A stretch of 33,078 bases of DNA from Chitinophagales bacterium (GCA_020629205.1 JAHDDV010000006.1:7379-40456); one strand, 5' to 3'; numbered from the stretch's first letter, positions 1 to 9,084 are shown. Made by a program: numbers and translations. Notes: a model not told the origin generated them from the letters alone.

Positions 1-1296
1 AAAGCCTACGTCCTTGATTTGAGTAGTGGTGCCTTGACTCCAATAGGAAAAGAAGCGCAAGAAGCCTATGTTTTTCCTGCAGATTGGCTGGATGATGATC
101 GAAATATCTTAATTGGCACTTCGGTGGGCTCTGACTTTGTTAAGCTCGCCCACTATGATCTAAAGACTGGAGAGACCAAAATTGTACATTCGGATATTAA
201 TTGGGACATTTCTGATTTTGCGATGAATCATGATCGAAGTCTCGTGGTCTTCGTTCTTAATGAAAATGGCGTTTCGCAGCCATATAAAATGAAGACTAGT
301 GACTTGAGTATCGAGCCCATAAACTTCTTGCCTTTTGCCGGCCAGATGAGATCCTTAAAATTTCATCCCAACAGAGATGAGCTGGCTTTTACTTTTGGTA
401 CCAGCAACATCCCGGGAGATGTCTTCTCCTACAATTTTGATAAGGGTAAACTTCAACGATGGACAGACAGTGAGGTAGGTGGTCTGGATGTGTCGACGTT
501 TCCCACCCCGAAGCTGATTGAGTATCCAACATTCGACAAGGTTGGGACGGAGCAAAGGAAGATTCCAGCCTACATTTATAAGCCATTTCGAAAAGGTCCC
601 CATCCTGTCATCATCAATATACACGGCGGCCCGGAAGCTCAGGCAAAACCCTATTTCAGCTCTTTTAACGGACTTTTGGCTAATGAACTGGGTATATGCG
701 TGATTGTGCCCAATGTCCGTGGATCCGATGGCTATGGAAACGAATACCTGAAGTTGGACAACGGTTATAAGAGAGAAGATTCTGTAAAGGACATAGGTGC
801 TCTTCTTGATTGGATTGAGCAACAGGAGGATTTGGACGCTAGCAAAGTAGCTGTGCAGGGAGGTTCTTACGGAGGATATATGGTCTTGGCTTCTATGATC
901 CACTATAACGATCGAATCAAATGTGGTATTGAAAATGTGGGTATCAGCAACTTTGTCACTTTTCTGAAAAATACGAAGGACTACCGCAGAGACCGGAGAA
1001 GGGTGGAATATGGGGATGAGCGAGATCCCAGAATGGAGGCATTCCTTCAGAAGATTTCGCCCTTGACCAATGCTGACCAAATCACCAGCCCTTTGTTCGT
1101 AATTCAAGGAGCCAATGATCCTCGTGTCCCTCGTTCTGAAGCAGAACAAATTGTGGAGGCAGTACGGGAAAATGGGGGAGATGTATGGTATCTGCTAGCT
1201 ATGGACGAGGGCCATGGCTTCAGAAAGAAAGGCAATCAAATGCGCAGTCGTGAAGCAATTGTGCAATTCTTGACAAAGTTTCTGCTCGACGAATAG
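1..1296 (+). CDS. S9 family prolyl oligopeptidase-type serine peptidase (5' partial)
   Basis: The frame is open at the left edge, so the start and most of the N-terminal beta-propeller lie outside the window. The visible first third (to about nt 500) has propeller-like repeats; the rest is the alpha/beta-hydrolase catalytic domain of the S9 family. The nucleophile elbow GGSYGG has its Ser at nt 865-867, the catalytic Asp is in GANDPRVP (nt 1117-1119) and the His is in DEGHGF (nt 1213-1215), so the triad is complete and correctly ordered. The oxyanion-side HGGPEAQ motif (about nt 620-640) also fits. The likely role is hydrolysis of short peptides, in the periplasm or cytoplasm; the missing N-terminus prevents any statement about a signal peptide. 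It ends with TAG and is followed by 282 bp before pntA, so co-transcription is not obvious. Confidence 0.9.
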   Translation, partial: KAYVLDLSSGALTPIGKEAQEAYVFPADWLDDDRNILIGTSVGSDFVKLAHYDLKTGETKIVHSDINWDISDFAMNHDRSLVVFVLNENGVSQPYKMKTSDLSIEPINFLPFAGQMRSLKFHPNRDELAFTFGTSNIPGDVFSYNFDKGKLQRWTDSEVGGLDVSTFPTPKLIEYPTFDKVGTEQRKIPAYIYKPFRKGPHPVIINIHGGPEAQAKPYFSSFNGLLANELGICVIVPNVRGSDGYGNEYLKLDNGYKREDSVKDIGALLDWIEQQEDLDASKVAVQGGSYGGYMVLASMIHYNDRIKCGIENVGISNFVTFLKNTKDYRRDRRRVEYGDERDPRMEAFLQKISPLTNADQITSPLFVIQGANDPRVPRSEAEQIVEAVRENGGDVWYLLAMDEGHGFRKKGNQMRSREAIVQFLTKFLLDE

Positions 1297-1578
1297 ATGT
1301 CGTAATACTACTTTTCATATTTACTGGCTACACCTTTAGGATTTACGATGAGTATCATACCTAAAAATAGAGAATTGTGTCTTATATTAAGGCTGGTTAT
1401 TGCCTAAGCTTGCCGCTGCGTTGCGCTTGAGCTTTAGCAACATCCATGATTAGTGCTGCATTGGGTAGTACTAGAATACATCAGCATTTGAGTGTTGCAG
1501 CATTTTCTGCTAGTGAACGCATTGCTCAAGGAGGTGGGCAGGTTTGCTTATCAGGCTGATGTCAAGGACCAAAGAGAC
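1297..1578. other. Intergenic region upstream of pntA
   Basis: This 282-bp gap lies between the S9 peptidase and pntA. The pntA frame stays open upstream to about 1492, but that extension (hydrophobic, then KDQRD) does not look like the start of the family. A weak bulged stem, CTAAGCT (1404-1410) with AGCTTTAG (1430-1437), lies in a GC-rich patch without a T-tract. I found no convincing TAnnTTTG promoter box. Confidence 0.4.
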
Positions 1579-3117
1579 ATGAAAGTAGGAATCCCCACCG
1601 AGCTGAGCGAGCAGGAATGCCGTGTCGGCGCGACGCCCAAGACCTTGAAGCGACTGATGAAGCAGGGCTTTGAGGTATACATCCAAAACGGAGCCGGCTC
1701 TAGAGCCAATTTTCAGGACAGTCAATATCAAGCTGCTGGAGCTACTATGGTCTCCTCGAGCGAAGAACTGTATCGACTTTGCGATATCATTCTCAAAGTG
1801 CAAGCCGTGCAAGAGGAAGAGATCGACCTAATGCACAAGGGTCAGGTTGTCTTGAGCTATTTGAATCCCGCTCAAAATTTGCCATTGCTGGAGAAGCTGG
1901 CAGAGAAGGGAGTCAATGCAATAGCCATGGATGCCATTCCTCGAATTTCCCGAGCGCAGAAGATGGACGTCTTATCCTCGATGGCTAATATTGCCGGGTA
2001 CAGAGCGGTTATTGAAGGTGCAAATCACTTTGGTCGATTCCTAAATGGCCAAATAACGGCAGCAGGCAAAGTCAATCCTGCAATTGTACTGGTGATTGGT
2101 GCTGGTGTAGCTGGATTGGCTGCCATTGGAACAGCCAGGTCACTGGGTGCTATTGTTCGGGCCTTTGATACCCGAATGGAGGTAGCAGAACAAATCGAAA
2201 GCATGGGGGCAAGCTTTCTCACCGTGAATATCGAGGAGGATGGGTCTACTGATTCAGGTTACTCCAAGGTGATGAGTAAAGCCTTTATTGAAGCCGAAAT
2301 GGCCCTGTTCAAAGAGCAGGCGAAAGAAGTTGATATCATTATTACAACTGCTCAAATTCCTGGAAGAGAAGCGCCAAAATTGATTCTGGACTATCATGTG
2401 GCTGCAATGAAGCCAGGTTCCGTTATTGTTGATCTGGCCGCTTCATCCGGAGGTAACTGTACACTCAGCAAGCAGGGTGAGGTAATTCAAAGCGACAATG
2501 GAGTGACGATTCTCGGAAAGCTGGATCAACTGCCAACACAAGCTAGTCAACTATATGGTAATAATCTATGCCATTTGCTTGATGACATGGGAAAAGCAGA
2601 GAACTTCAAGATCGATATGGATGACGCAGTAGTGTCTCGCGCTATGGTTACTCATGACGGCAAAGTAAAATGGCCTCCTGAACCACTTCCGGTAAGCCCA
2701 CAAAAGAAACAGGTAAAACCCAAACAAGCTCCTGAATCACCAAAGGTAAATGAGGAAGAGATAGGCAGAAAGAAGGGGCGTAAAACAGCCCTTAGTTTGG
2801 CGATCATTGGTGGCTTATTATTTTTGGTGAGTCTCTTTGCTCCAGGAGAATTTATGCAACATCTTACGGTTTTTGTGCTGTCTGTTTTCATTGGATGGCA
2901 GGTAATCTGGAATGTATCGCATTCCTTGCATACACCCTTGATGGCTGTCACAAACGCCATTAGTGGAATCATTATCATTGGAGGTCTATTGCAAACGACC
3001 AATGATATTAGTAATCCCGTAACCATCCTTGCATTCATAGCAATCCTCGTGGCAAGTATTAATATCGTCGGTGGGTTTGTTGTGACACATCGCATGTTGA
3101 AAATGTTTAGAAAGTAG
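1579..3117 (+). CDS. pntA: NAD(P) transhydrogenase subunit alpha
   Basis: Subunit of the inner-membrane proton-translocating transhydrogenase, which transfers hydride between NADH and NADP+ using the proton gradient. I chose the ATG at 1579 because it gives MKVGIPTE, the standard N-terminus of the family, and 512 residues, close to the E. coli protein (about 510). Domain I (roughly 1-380) carries the NAD-binding stretch [21 protein letters not shown] charged Pro/Lys-rich linker (about 385-415) follows, then four hydrophobic segments at the C-terminus (domain II part). This is the E. coli-like fused alpha layout, not the split PntAA/PntAB seen in many bacteria. The gene ends 3 bp before pntB, so the two are surely co-transcribed and translationally coupled. 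The frame is open upstream to 1492, which automated calling might take as a longer start. Confidence 0.95.
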   Translation: MKVGIPTELSEQECRVGATPKTLKRLMKQGFEVYIQNGAGSRANFQDSQYQAAGATMVSSSEELYRLCDIILKVQAVQEEEIDLMHKGQVVLSYLNPAQNLPLLEKLAEKGVNAIAMDAIPRISRAQKMDVLSSMANIAGYRAVIEGANHFGRFLNGQITAAGKVNPAIVLVIGAGVAGLAAIGTARSLGAIVRAFDTRMEVAEQIESMGASFLTVNIEEDGSTDSGYSKVMSKAFIEAEMALFKEQAKEVDIIITTAQIPGREAPKLILDYHVAAMKPGSVIVDLAASSGGNCTLSKQGEVIQSDNGVTILGKLDQLPTQASQLYGNNLCHLLDDMGKAENFKIDMDDAVVSRAMVTHDGKVKWPPEPLPVSPQKKQVKPKQAPESPKVNEEEIGRKKGRKTALSLAIIGGLLFLVSLFAPGEFMQHLTVFVLSVFIGWQVIWNVSHSLHTPLMAVTNAISGIIIIGGLLQTTNDISNPVTILAFIAILVASINIVGGFVVTHRMLKMFRK

Positions 3118-3120
3118 CCC

Positions 3121-4512
3121 ATGATATCCACACAAATTCAGCTTGCATCCTATCTCTTTGCCAGTATCCTCTTCATCCTAAGTCTGGGAGGTTTGTCTTC
3201 TCAGACTTCGGCCAAGCGTGGAGTCCTTTACGGAATTGTAGGGATGATCATAGCCATCTTGTCGACTATTCTCGGGCAAGGGGTTTCGGGTCATATTTAC
3301 ATCATCCTTGCCATAGCCATCGCCTCTGTGATCGGCTTGTCTTTAGCGAGAAAGGTGGAGATGACCTCCATGCCTCAGTTAGTTGCCATCTTACATAGTT
3401 TTGTGGGCCTGGCTGCCGTGCTTGTTGGGTTTGGATCCTATCTCGATCCTAAGACACAGGCACTTACCGGTGTAGAACACAGCATCCATCTGGTCGAGAT
3501 TTTTATCGGTGTATTCATCGGAGCAATTACCTTTACTGGCTCTGTGGTTGCTTGGGGAAAACTTGAAGGACGTATCAGGTCCAAGCCACTCATATATCCC
3601 GGTAGGCATATGGTCAACATTCTACTGGTGCTGGTCTGTGTCGTACTTGCCGTGCTATTTACGATGGCTTCGGGCACCACTGGCATGATCTACCTCCTGA
3701 TCATGACAGCTATTGCGTTCTTTATCGGCGTCATGATGGTCATGGCGATCGGGGGAGCCGATATGCCTGTGGTGGTATCTATGCTCAATTCCTACTCTGG
3801 CTGGGCGGCTGCAGCAGCTGGTTTTATGTTGGGCAATGATCTGCTGATTGTTACTGGAGCCTTAGTTGGTAGCTCAGGGGCTATCCTGTCTATCATCATG
3901 TGTGAGGCCATGAATCGTTCTTTCTTTTCGGTCATCTTTGGCGGCTTCGGGGCGACTCCTACAGGGCCTGCCAAAGCTGTAGATGGGGAGGTCACTGCCA
4001 TGGATCATTCAGAGGTTGCTGACTTGCTTGAAGCGGCGCAATCCGTTGCGATCGTGCCTGGCTACGGAATGGCTGTAGCGAAGGCGCAGTTTCCGGTGAA
4101 GGATATGGTGGAGAATCTGCAAGCCAAAGGTAAGCTTGTACGTTTTGGTATCCACCCGGTAGCAGGTCGCTTGCCTGGGCATATGAATGTTTTGCTGGCT
4201 GAGGCTAATTTGCCCTATGACATTGTTCTGGAAATGGAAGAGATCAATGAAGATTTGGAACAGACTGATCTGGTCTTGGTCATTGGCGCTAATGATATTG
4301 TGAATCCCGGAGCCCTGGATGATGAAAATAGCCCGATTTACGGCATGCCTGTCCTGGAAGTCTGGAATGCCAAAGATGTAATTGTTATGAAACGATCTAT
4401 GGCCACAGGCTATGCAGGTGTACAGAATCCCTTGTTCTTTAAGGACAATACGAACATGCTATATGGAGATGCCAAAGACAGTGTCTCAAAGATCAATGCC
4501 TTACTGAATTAG
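3121..4512 (+). CDS. pntB: NAD(P) transhydrogenase subunit beta
   Basis: Partner of PntA: it supplies the remaining membrane helices (domain II) and the NADP(H)-binding domain III. It has 463 residues, almost the same as E. coli PntB. About eight to nine hydrophobic segments fill residues 1-265, including the conserved [17 protein letters not shown] region. Domain III follows with [30 protein letters not shown] and [10 protein letters not shown], which form the NADP-binding site. The ATG starts 3 bp after the pntA stop. No third gene belongs to this operon by family; the next gene begins 74 bp downstream and is unrelated. Confidence 0.96.
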   Translation: MISTQIQLASYLFASILFILSLGGLSSQTSAKRGVLYGIVGMIIAILSTILGQGVSGHIYIILAIAIASVIGLSLARKVEMTSMPQLVAILHSFVGLAAVLVGFGSYLDPKTQALTGVEHSIHLVEIFIGVFIGAITFTGSVVAWGKLEGRIRSKPLIYPGRHMVNILLVLVCVVLAVLFTMASGTTGMIYLLIMTAIAFFIGVMMVMAIGGADMPVVVSMLNSYSGWAAAAAGFMLGNDLLIVTGALVGSSGAILSIIMCEAMNRSFFSVIFGGFGATPTGPAKAVDGEVTAMDHSEVADLLEAAQSVAIVPGYGMAVAKAQFPVKDMVENLQAKGKLVRFGIHPVAGRLPGHMNVLLAEANLPYDIVLEMEEINEDLEQTDLVLVIGANDIVNPGALDDENSPIYGMPVLEVWNAKDVIVMKRSMATGYAGVQNPLFFKDNTNMLYGDAKDSVSKINALLN

Positions 4513-4586
4513 TATACGATCAAATCTAGCTTTAGAAAAATTTTGTTTGCTGACAATTGTCACTAGTCTCAGTCGTTTGTAAAAGC

Positions 4587-5297
4587 ATGCAGCACCCTTC
4601 TACACATCTTTTCCTCATTCTATTGTTTTTTTGTTTCCTATTGATTAGCTGTCGAAGCGAAAGTCCTAAAAAGCCTAAGCCGCTTGTAAAGCAAGTACAT
4701 GAAGTACAGCCTCGCGCAAAGCCAGCAGCAGAAATTCCCCCGGTTGATCCGGTGGAGCATTGGGCTAAGTACCAGCAACTCAAGAAGCAAATTGCCAGCG
4801 AAAGAAAGCAGCTCAAGAACAAGGCAGAACTAGAATCTTACCTCTGCGAAATGTTGGTTGATTCTGTATTCAGTTATTGGGTAGGTACTCCATGGGATTT
4901 CAATGGCCACACAGAGCGGCCTCGTGATGGGGAAGTTGCTTGTGGTTACTTTGTAAGCACGACGCTTCGAGATGTCGGTCTGAACCTGAATCGTTTTAAG
5001 ACTGCTCAAAAGGCGGCAGCCGACATTGTTAAGCAATTGTCTCGAGCGGGAAGCATTGAGCGATTAGTGGATGTACGAGAGCTGGAAGCCTATATGGACA
5101 AAGCTGGCGAAAACAAATTGCTTGTTGTTGGTATGGACTATCATGTTGGCTTCCTGTACAAGAGAGAGGGCAAGCGTTACTTTGCGCATTCTTCTTATGT
5201 GGATCGTTACGGTGTGCAGGTTCAATTACTGAAAGATTCCGAGGCTTTATTTATGACTCAATCCTGGATTGTCGGTCAGGTGGATTTGGCTGCTTAG
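4587..5297 (+). CDS. Lipoprotein with NlpC/P60-like Cys-His-His pattern
   Basis: A 236-residue protein of unassigned function. The ATG at 4587 is chosen because it puts a lipoprotein signal directly at the N-terminus: hydrophobic residues 8-20 then the lipobox LISC with Cys22. Residues 25-50 are a Pro/Lys/Ala-rich linker and 60-85 a charged helix. The C-terminal domain (about 90-236) contains GTPWDFNGHTE, then Cys119 in VACGYFVS at a helix start, His186 in MDYHVGFLY, and His201 in FAHSSY. That order and spacing resembles the Cys-His-His triad of NlpC/P60 cell-wall peptidases. I infer a membrane-anchored papain-like hydrolase; the similarity is by pattern only. The gene converges with the MocR regulator. 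Confidence 0.7.
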   Translation: MQHPSTHLFLILLFFCFLLISCRSESPKKPKPLVKQVHEVQPRAKPAAEIPPVDPVEHWAKYQQLKKQIASERKQLKNKAELESYLCEMLVDSVFSYWVGTPWDFNGHTERPRDGEVACGYFVSTTLRDVGLNLNRFKTAQKAAADIVKQLSRAGSIERLVDVRELEAYMDKAGENKLLVVGMDYHVGFLYKREGKRYFAHSSYVDRYGVQVQLLKDSEALFMTQSWIVGQVDLAA

Positions 5298-5355
5298 CGA
5301 ATCTATCATCTCCTTAAAGATGCTGATTTTTGGATTATGCTTCCTACTTTGTTTT

Positions 5356-5493
5356 GCGTGAGGGATAGGCGCGGTATGAGCCGCCGGCCAGAGCGACTGA
5401 GGCATGTGCCAGGGGGGCTCCGACGTAGGAGGAGACCGCCTGGCGCATAAGCCGAAGCGCGCTGGACAAGGTGAGTGAGAGCAGATAGCCCGA
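5356..5493 (+). ncRNA. GC-rich structured intergenic element (possible structured RNA)
   Basis: This sits in the 277-bp gap between convergent genes and is much more GC-rich than its flanks. It begins GCGTGAGGGATAGG and ends GCAGATAGCCCGAC. A long hairpin is visible: ATGTGCCAGG (5404-5413) pairs with CCTGGCGCAT (5439-5448, one G-U), is extended by GGC (5401-5403) with GCC (5451-5453) across an AA bulge, and encloses a small CTCC/GGAG hairpin (5418-5421 with 5428-5431). From memory, similar gAGGGAT...TAGCCCGAC end sequences recur in intergenic regions of Bacteroidota, which would fit a conserved RNA or dispersed element. I cannot verify that here. No coding frame is convincing. Strand is assigned only from that recollected end order. 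Confidence 0.45.
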
Positions 5494-5551
5494 CCTACAG
5501 GGCGCATGCTTTATTAGTTTTTGTTTAAATGTATTTCCTGCGCCCTGTAGG
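5494..5551. terminator. Perfect 13-bp inverted repeat between convergent genes
   Basis: CCTACAGGGCGCA (5494-5506) and its exact reverse complement (5539-5551) are separated by 32 bp of AT-rich loop. It directly abuts the structured element on its left and lies 24 bp from the MocR stop. The position between convergent genes suggests a bidirectional terminator, though neither side has a long T-tract. It could also be the end of a dispersed element. Confidence 0.45.
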
Positions 5552-5574
5552 GCACGCCCAAAAAGAGATAAGGT

Positions 5575-7050
5575 TCAATGGATTAAGAGTCCCTTTAATA
5601 TTTTTACTACACTGATCGCTTCTGCTCGACTGATGGAAGCGAAGCCCATGCGAATGCCCAGTATGCCACTTTGCTCCAGGCTTTGTTCAGGACTGCCGAT
5701 ATAAAGTCCTTTTGCTGCTGCCCGTTTTGATAAGTTTTTGTAATTGGAAGTGGGTTTGAATTCTACCCAGACTGCCAGCCCGCCTTCTGGTCGATTGAAG
5801 TAGACCTGATCACCGAGTTCGCTTTGCAGTAAATCACAAAAATGGTCACGACGGTCTTTGTAAATGAGTAAGGCTTTGCGAAGGAATCTTCTCAGTTCGC
5901 CTTCTTGCATCATGAGACCCAGAGCTCGTTCCATCAGGATATCGCCTTGGCGGTCGATAAAACGGCGGGTGTATGTTAAGTGTTGAATGACGTTTTTTGG
6001 AGCAACAATGTAGCCGATTCTAAAGGCTGGTACGAGGCATTTGCTGAAGGAACCAGTGTAGACGACAGAGCCACTTGTGTCTATGCTCATAAGCGGCAAA
6101 ATGGGGCTGCTCTTGTAATGAAAGTCAAAGTCGTAATCATCTTCCAGAACGGCGAAGCGATGCTTCTTTGCCAACATCAATAACCGCATTCGTCTATTGC
6201 CGCTGAGAGAAACTGTGGTCGGATGATGATGATGTGGGATGATGTATACTGCTCGGATTTTTTTCTTTTGGCAAACTGCCTCCAGAGCATCGACATCAAG
6301 CCCTTCATCGTCGACTGGAATAGGTGCTATTTCGCCCCCAAAGTGTTCGACGATCTTGTTGACACTTTGGTAATTGTTTCTTCCCAAAGCGACAATATCT
6401 CCAGGCCGGAGGAGGTTTTTGAAGAAGAGATAAAAGCCCATCATGCTGCCTCGTGTGATTAGAATATTGTCTGTTTCTACATTGATCCCACGAGTTTCGG
6501 AAAGGTATTTCTTGAGTTCTGATTTGAGTAATGGGTAACCCGATATTTGCCAGGTGTAGTCTAATTTTGATCGTGTCTTGTGCTTGAAACCAGAGCGGTA
6601 GTGTCGACCCAGGGCCTCAATAGGTGCAAGGCGTACATCTGGACAACCGTCGTCGATAAACATTTGAAAGTTGCCAAATTTGTGTATGTCGTAAGTCTTG
6701 GGAATTTCCGAATTTTGTGCCAGGGAGAAGCTTGATTTTAGTAAAGGGGAATTGAAATGTGCGTTTTCTTTGATCTTTCTTGCCTTGGCAATGGGAAGGT
6801 TTTCTACAACAAAGTTTCCCTTGGCAGGAACACTATTGAGCCAGCCTTGAGCTTGCAATTCTTCGTAGCTTTTTATGATGGTATTTCGATGAACGGAAAG
6901 CTGCTGTGACAGGCTTCTGGAGCCTGGAAGCTTCAGTCCCGGCTTGATGGCTCCTTGAAGAATTTGCTTGATGAGCGCGTTAGAAATCTGAACATAGATG
7001 GGAGTGGAGCATTTGTGATTCAGCTTTATCATTGATTTGTAGGGTAACAT
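5575..7050 (-). CDS. MocR-family transcriptional regulator (GntR HTH + aminotransferase-like domain)
   Basis: A PLP-dependent regulator of the GabR/PdxR type. Residues about 8-85 form a GntR winged helix (PIYVQISNALIKQIL, then LPGSRSLSQQLSVHRNTI). Residues about 125-490 form a fold-I aminotransferase-like domain. Lys337 in GSFSKCLVPAFRIGY is the expected Schiff-base lysine, D304/D305-Y306 in EDDYDF contact the PLP ring, and Arg467 in GIRMGF is where the family binds an effector carboxylate. All key residues are present, so it should bind PLP and probably an amino acid or amino acid-like ligand. The start is either the ATG at 7050 or the in-frame ATG at 7032 (MIKLNHKC), which matches the usual N-terminus better. 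It is divergent from the GNAT gene, a typical arrangement for MocR proteins and their target. Total length of 491 fits the family. Confidence 0.92.
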   Translation of the reverse strand: MLPYKSMIKLNHKCSTPIYVQISNALIKQILQGAIKPGLKLPGSRSLSQQLSVHRNTIIKSYEELQAQGWLNSVPAKGNFVVENLPIAKARKIKENAHFNSPLLKSSFSLAQNSEIPKTYDIHKFGNFQMFIDDGCPDVRLAPIEALGRHYRSGFKHKTRSKLDYTWQISGYPLLKSELKKYLSETRGINVETDNILITRGSMMGFYLFFKNLLRPGDIVALGRNNYQSVNKIVEHFGGEIAPIPVDDEGLDVDALEAVCQKKKIRAVYIIPHHHHPTTVSLSGNRRMRLLMLAKKHRFAVLEDDYDFDFHYKSSPILPLMSIDTSGSVVYTGSFSKCLVPAFRIGYIVAPKNVIQHLTYTRRFIDRQGDILMERALGLMMQEGELRRFLRKALLIYKDRRDHFCDLLQSELGDQVYFNRPEGGLAVWVEFKPTSNYKNLSKRAAAKGLYIGSPEQSLEQSGILGIRMGFASISRAEAISVVKILKGLLIH

Positions 7051-7052
7051 AA

Positions 7053-7096
7053 CTGGTCTGTTTAGATTGCATAAACCGGCACTTTAAGTAGACCAG
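7053..7096. promoter_or_regulatory. Candidate MocR operator: inverted repeat CTGGTCT...AGACCAG
   Basis: In the MocR/GNAT divergent gap, CTGGTCT (7053-7059) is repeated as its exact reverse complement AGACCAG (7090-7096). Read on their own strands the two half-sites extend to CTGGTCTnnTTAnA, 11 of 14 positions identical. One half-site is just inside the MocR start and the other lies about 9 bp before the GNAT promoter box. MocR regulators bind two spaced half-sites near their own promoter, so this is the obvious candidate operator. Binding itself is inferred. Confidence 0.5.
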
Positions 7097-7104
7097 CAAT
7101 GTAG

Positions 7105-7112
7105 TAGTTTTG
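7105..7112 (+). promoter_or_regulatory. Candidate -7 box TAGTTTTG for the GNAT gene
   Basis: Exact match to the Bacteroidota -7 consensus TAnnTTTG, about 80 bp before the acetyltransferase ATG and next to the right half of the CTGGTCT inverted repeat. No clear -33 TTG was found at the usual spacing, and a regulator-assisted promoter would fit that. Confidence 0.4.
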
Positions 7113-7192
7113 GAGCATCAAAGCAATTGAAAATTTGCAGTCGGGTTAAGAATGGTCCGAAGGCTGATAATAATTTAACCAAAGCAAAAATC

Positions 7193-7804
7193 ATGGAAAA
7201 GCTGAATTTTGAGAAGACTTACACTTTGGAGAACTATCGTGTTCTGCTGCGCCCTCTGGCTATGAGCGATATGGATTACTTGTTGCCATTTGCCTTAAAG
7301 GAACCGGATCTGTGGACTTATTCTTTGAAATCTGCCGGTAGCCGGGAACAGATGCAGGCCTATTTTGAAGCGGCCATGCAAATGAAGCAAGCGGGGACAG
7401 CTTATCCCTTCATTGTGTACGATAAGATGACTGGGGAGTATGCAGGTAGCACGCGGTTTTATGATTACAGTGCGGAACATAATGTTGCAGATATTGGTTA
7501 TACCTGGTACGGCAAACGATTTTGGGGGACTTTGCTGAACAAGAATTGTAAGTTTTTATTACTGCAATTTGCTTTTGAGCAACTAGGATTGGACCGAGTG
7601 GGCTTTAGAGCGGATAACAATAATGCCCGTAGTATTGCAGCAATGAAAAGTCTTGGATGTAAAGTGGAGGGTTTGCTGCGAAGTCACTTCAAGAGTCAGC
7701 ATGGGAGAAGGGACAGCATTATGTTGAGCATACTTAAGGAGGAGTGGAATTCTGGCCTCCGTGATCAACTTGCTGAGCGGATTGCAGCTGATAAATTAGT
7801 ATAG
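7193..7804 (+). CDS. GNAT family N-acetyltransferase (RimJ/RimL type)
   Basis: A 203-residue acetyl-CoA-dependent N-acetyltransferase of the Acetyltransf_3 (RimJ/RimL/SpeG-like) group. The ATG at 7193 gives MEKLNFEKTYTLEN followed at once by the first strand RVLLRPLAMSDMDYL, as expected; the frame is open 22 codons further upstream but without family-like sequence. Motif A is GYTWYGKRFWGTLLNKNCKFLLLQFAFEQLG, in which the usual Q/RxxGxG/A pyrophosphate loop is the weaker KRFWGT. Motif B is RVGFRADNNNARSIAAMKSLGCKVEG, which is typical. The target (protein N-terminus, amine or antibiotic) cannot be told from sequence. It is divergent from the MocR regulator, so regulation by that protein is a reasonable inference. 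A strong terminator-like hairpin lies 141 bp downstream. Confidence 0.88.
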   Translation: MEKLNFEKTYTLENYRVLLRPLAMSDMDYLLPFALKEPDLWTYSLKSAGSREQMQAYFEAAMQMKQAGTAYPFIVYDKMTGEYAGSTRFYDYSAEHNVADIGYTWYGKRFWGTLLNKNCKFLLLQFAFEQLGLDRVGFRADNNNARSIAAMKSLGCKVEGLLRSHFKSQHGRRDSIMLSILKEEWNSGLRDQLAERIAADKLV

Positions 7805-7944
7805 AAATAGTCTTGTTATTCTGCCAGAAGGAGTAGATGAATTTGTAATATGGTTCGGACAAATTGCAAAGTTTCCCTATGTTTACCCCTAAGAGAAGTG
7901 GGTAGAGTGCTCTGAGTAAGGCAAGTATTTGAATTTCAAGCAAG

Positions 7945-7982
7945 AAAATGGGCTCCTCCACTATTGGGGGACCCATTTTTTT
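7945..7982 (+). terminator. Rho-independent terminator downstream of the GNAT gene
   Basis: AAAATGGG (7945-7952) pairs with CCCATTTT (7972-7979), with further pairing of CTCC against GGGG inside, followed by a run of T (7976-7982). It would end GNAT transcription after a 3' untranslated stretch of about 140 bp. Confidence 0.75.
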
Positions 7983-8079
7983 ATTTAAATATTGTGTTTT
8001 CTCTCTTATGAATTGCTTTGAATTTTCAAGTGACTACCAGGAGAGAACAAGTCTAAGAGATGTTATAAATTATCGTGCT
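7983..8079 (+). other. Spacer between two terminator-like hairpins; possible 25-codon reading frame
   Basis: The 374-bp gap 7805-8178 has no gene of normal size. Between its two hairpins an ATG at 8008 opens a 25-codon frame ending at TAA 8083-8085, inside the second hairpin stem. There is no good ribosome-binding site and no recognisable motif, so coding is doubtful. Confidence 0.2.
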
Positions 8080-8121
8080 AAATAAGGGTGCTCAGGCTTT
8101 ACCGGGGTACCCTTATTTTTT
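8080..8121 (+). terminator. Second terminator-like hairpin, upstream of the TPR gene
   Basis: AAATAAGGGT (8080-8089) pairs perfectly with ACCCTTATTT (8109-8118), followed by a T-run up to 8121. It stands 58 bp before the ATG of the TPR protein, so it is either a second terminator for upstream transcription, the end of a short RNA, or an attenuator in the TPR gene leader. Confidence 0.65.
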
Positions 8122-8178
8122 TAGCTTCTGCGAGAAAAATGCCACTAATTCCACAAAAAGTCAGACTTTTGATAGATT

Positions 8179-9084
8179 ATGAGACAAATTACAATGTTTA
8201 TTCTTCTATTAGTCGTAAGTGTTTGGTCCTGTGCTCAAGATGCGCCCACAGCTATCGACTACACAGAGAAGGAGTTAAAAACCATACAATTGTTTGAGCG
8301 TATGGATCTTCAAGGTGTCGATTTGTCTGGGCCTTTGATGTATGGCTACTTTTTTCTTGGATCAGACAAGGGGCAACTGGAGTCGATGTCCTCCTCGCTA
8401 CAATCGGCGGGATATACACAGGTTAATCTTTCAGAAGCAGAGAACGAGCAATTTTTTCTTCATCTACAGAAAGTGGAGCAAATGTCAGGGCAAAGCATGG
8501 TTAATCGCAGTGTCGAGCTAGAGTCTCTCTGTTCCGAGTATAGGGGAGCAAGTTATGATGGATGGGACGTTGGGGCTGTGGATCCGATGGCAGAACTTAC
8601 TACTATGACTCAATTCGAGCAGGGTATAGCGAAAGTCGCAGATGCGGATTTGTTTGAACGCTCTATGCGGATTTTCGATCAAGAGCTGTATGAGCATGCA
8701 AAATTTGCCTTTAATCTATGTATTGAGAAGGAAATTCAACAAGATACCGCCTACTATAAGCGAGCCTTTTGCGAGTTGCAAATGGGAGATCGAGATCAGG
8801 CAATACAGAGTTGGAAGAAGGCCGTTGAATTGAATCCTGGCTATGAAAAAGCCATCTTCAATCTGGCAGCGACTTTCTATGATATTCTTGACTTCGATGC
8901 TTGCATTCAGCATTATGAAAAGGTATTGGCATTGAATCCGAATAATGATCAGGCTTGGTATGGCATAGCCGCAGCTCAGTATGGCCAAAAAGACCACGAA
9001 GCAGCAAAGGCAAGCTGTCAGAAAGCCCTGGAGCTGAATCCTCAAAATCTGCTGGCTCGGCAAATGATGAAGTACTTTCGCTAA
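8179..9084 (+). CDS. TPR repeat protein with N-terminal signal peptide
   Basis: A 301-residue exported protein, probably a lipoprotein or periplasmic protein: the N-terminus MRQITMFILLLVVSVWSCAQD has a charged start, a hydrophobic core and a Cys at position 18. The lipobox VWSC is imperfect because Trp at -2 is unusual. Residues 25-155 are not recognised. Residues about 165-300 contain three to four tetratricopeptide repeats, with clear units AFCELQMGDRDQAIQSWKKAVELNP, FYDILDFDACIQHYEKVLALNP and AAQYGQKDHEAAKASCQKALELNP. TPRs mediate protein contacts; the partner is unknown. The gene has its own leader with a hairpin and converges on the ABC permease gene only 14 bp away. Confidence 0.85.
   Translation: MRQITMFILLLVVSVWSCAQDAPTAIDYTEKELKTIQLFERMDLQGVDLSGPLMYGYFFLGSDKGQLESMSSSLQSAGYTQVNLSEAENEQFFLHLQKVEQMSGQSMVNRSVELESLCSEYRGASYDGWDVGAVDPMAELTTMTQFEQGIAKVADADLFERSMRIFDQELYEHAKFAFNLCIEKEIQQDTAYYKRAFCELQMGDRDQAIQSWKKAVELNPGYEKAIFNLAATFYDILDFDACIQHYEKVLALNPNNDQAWYGIAAAQYGQKDHEAAKASCQKALELNPQNLLARQMMKYFR

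Noticed and set aside
355-1149. 264-codon minus-strand reading frame opposite the S9 peptidase
   Set aside because: Antisense to a gene with an intact catalytic triad; the translation has no recognisable motif.
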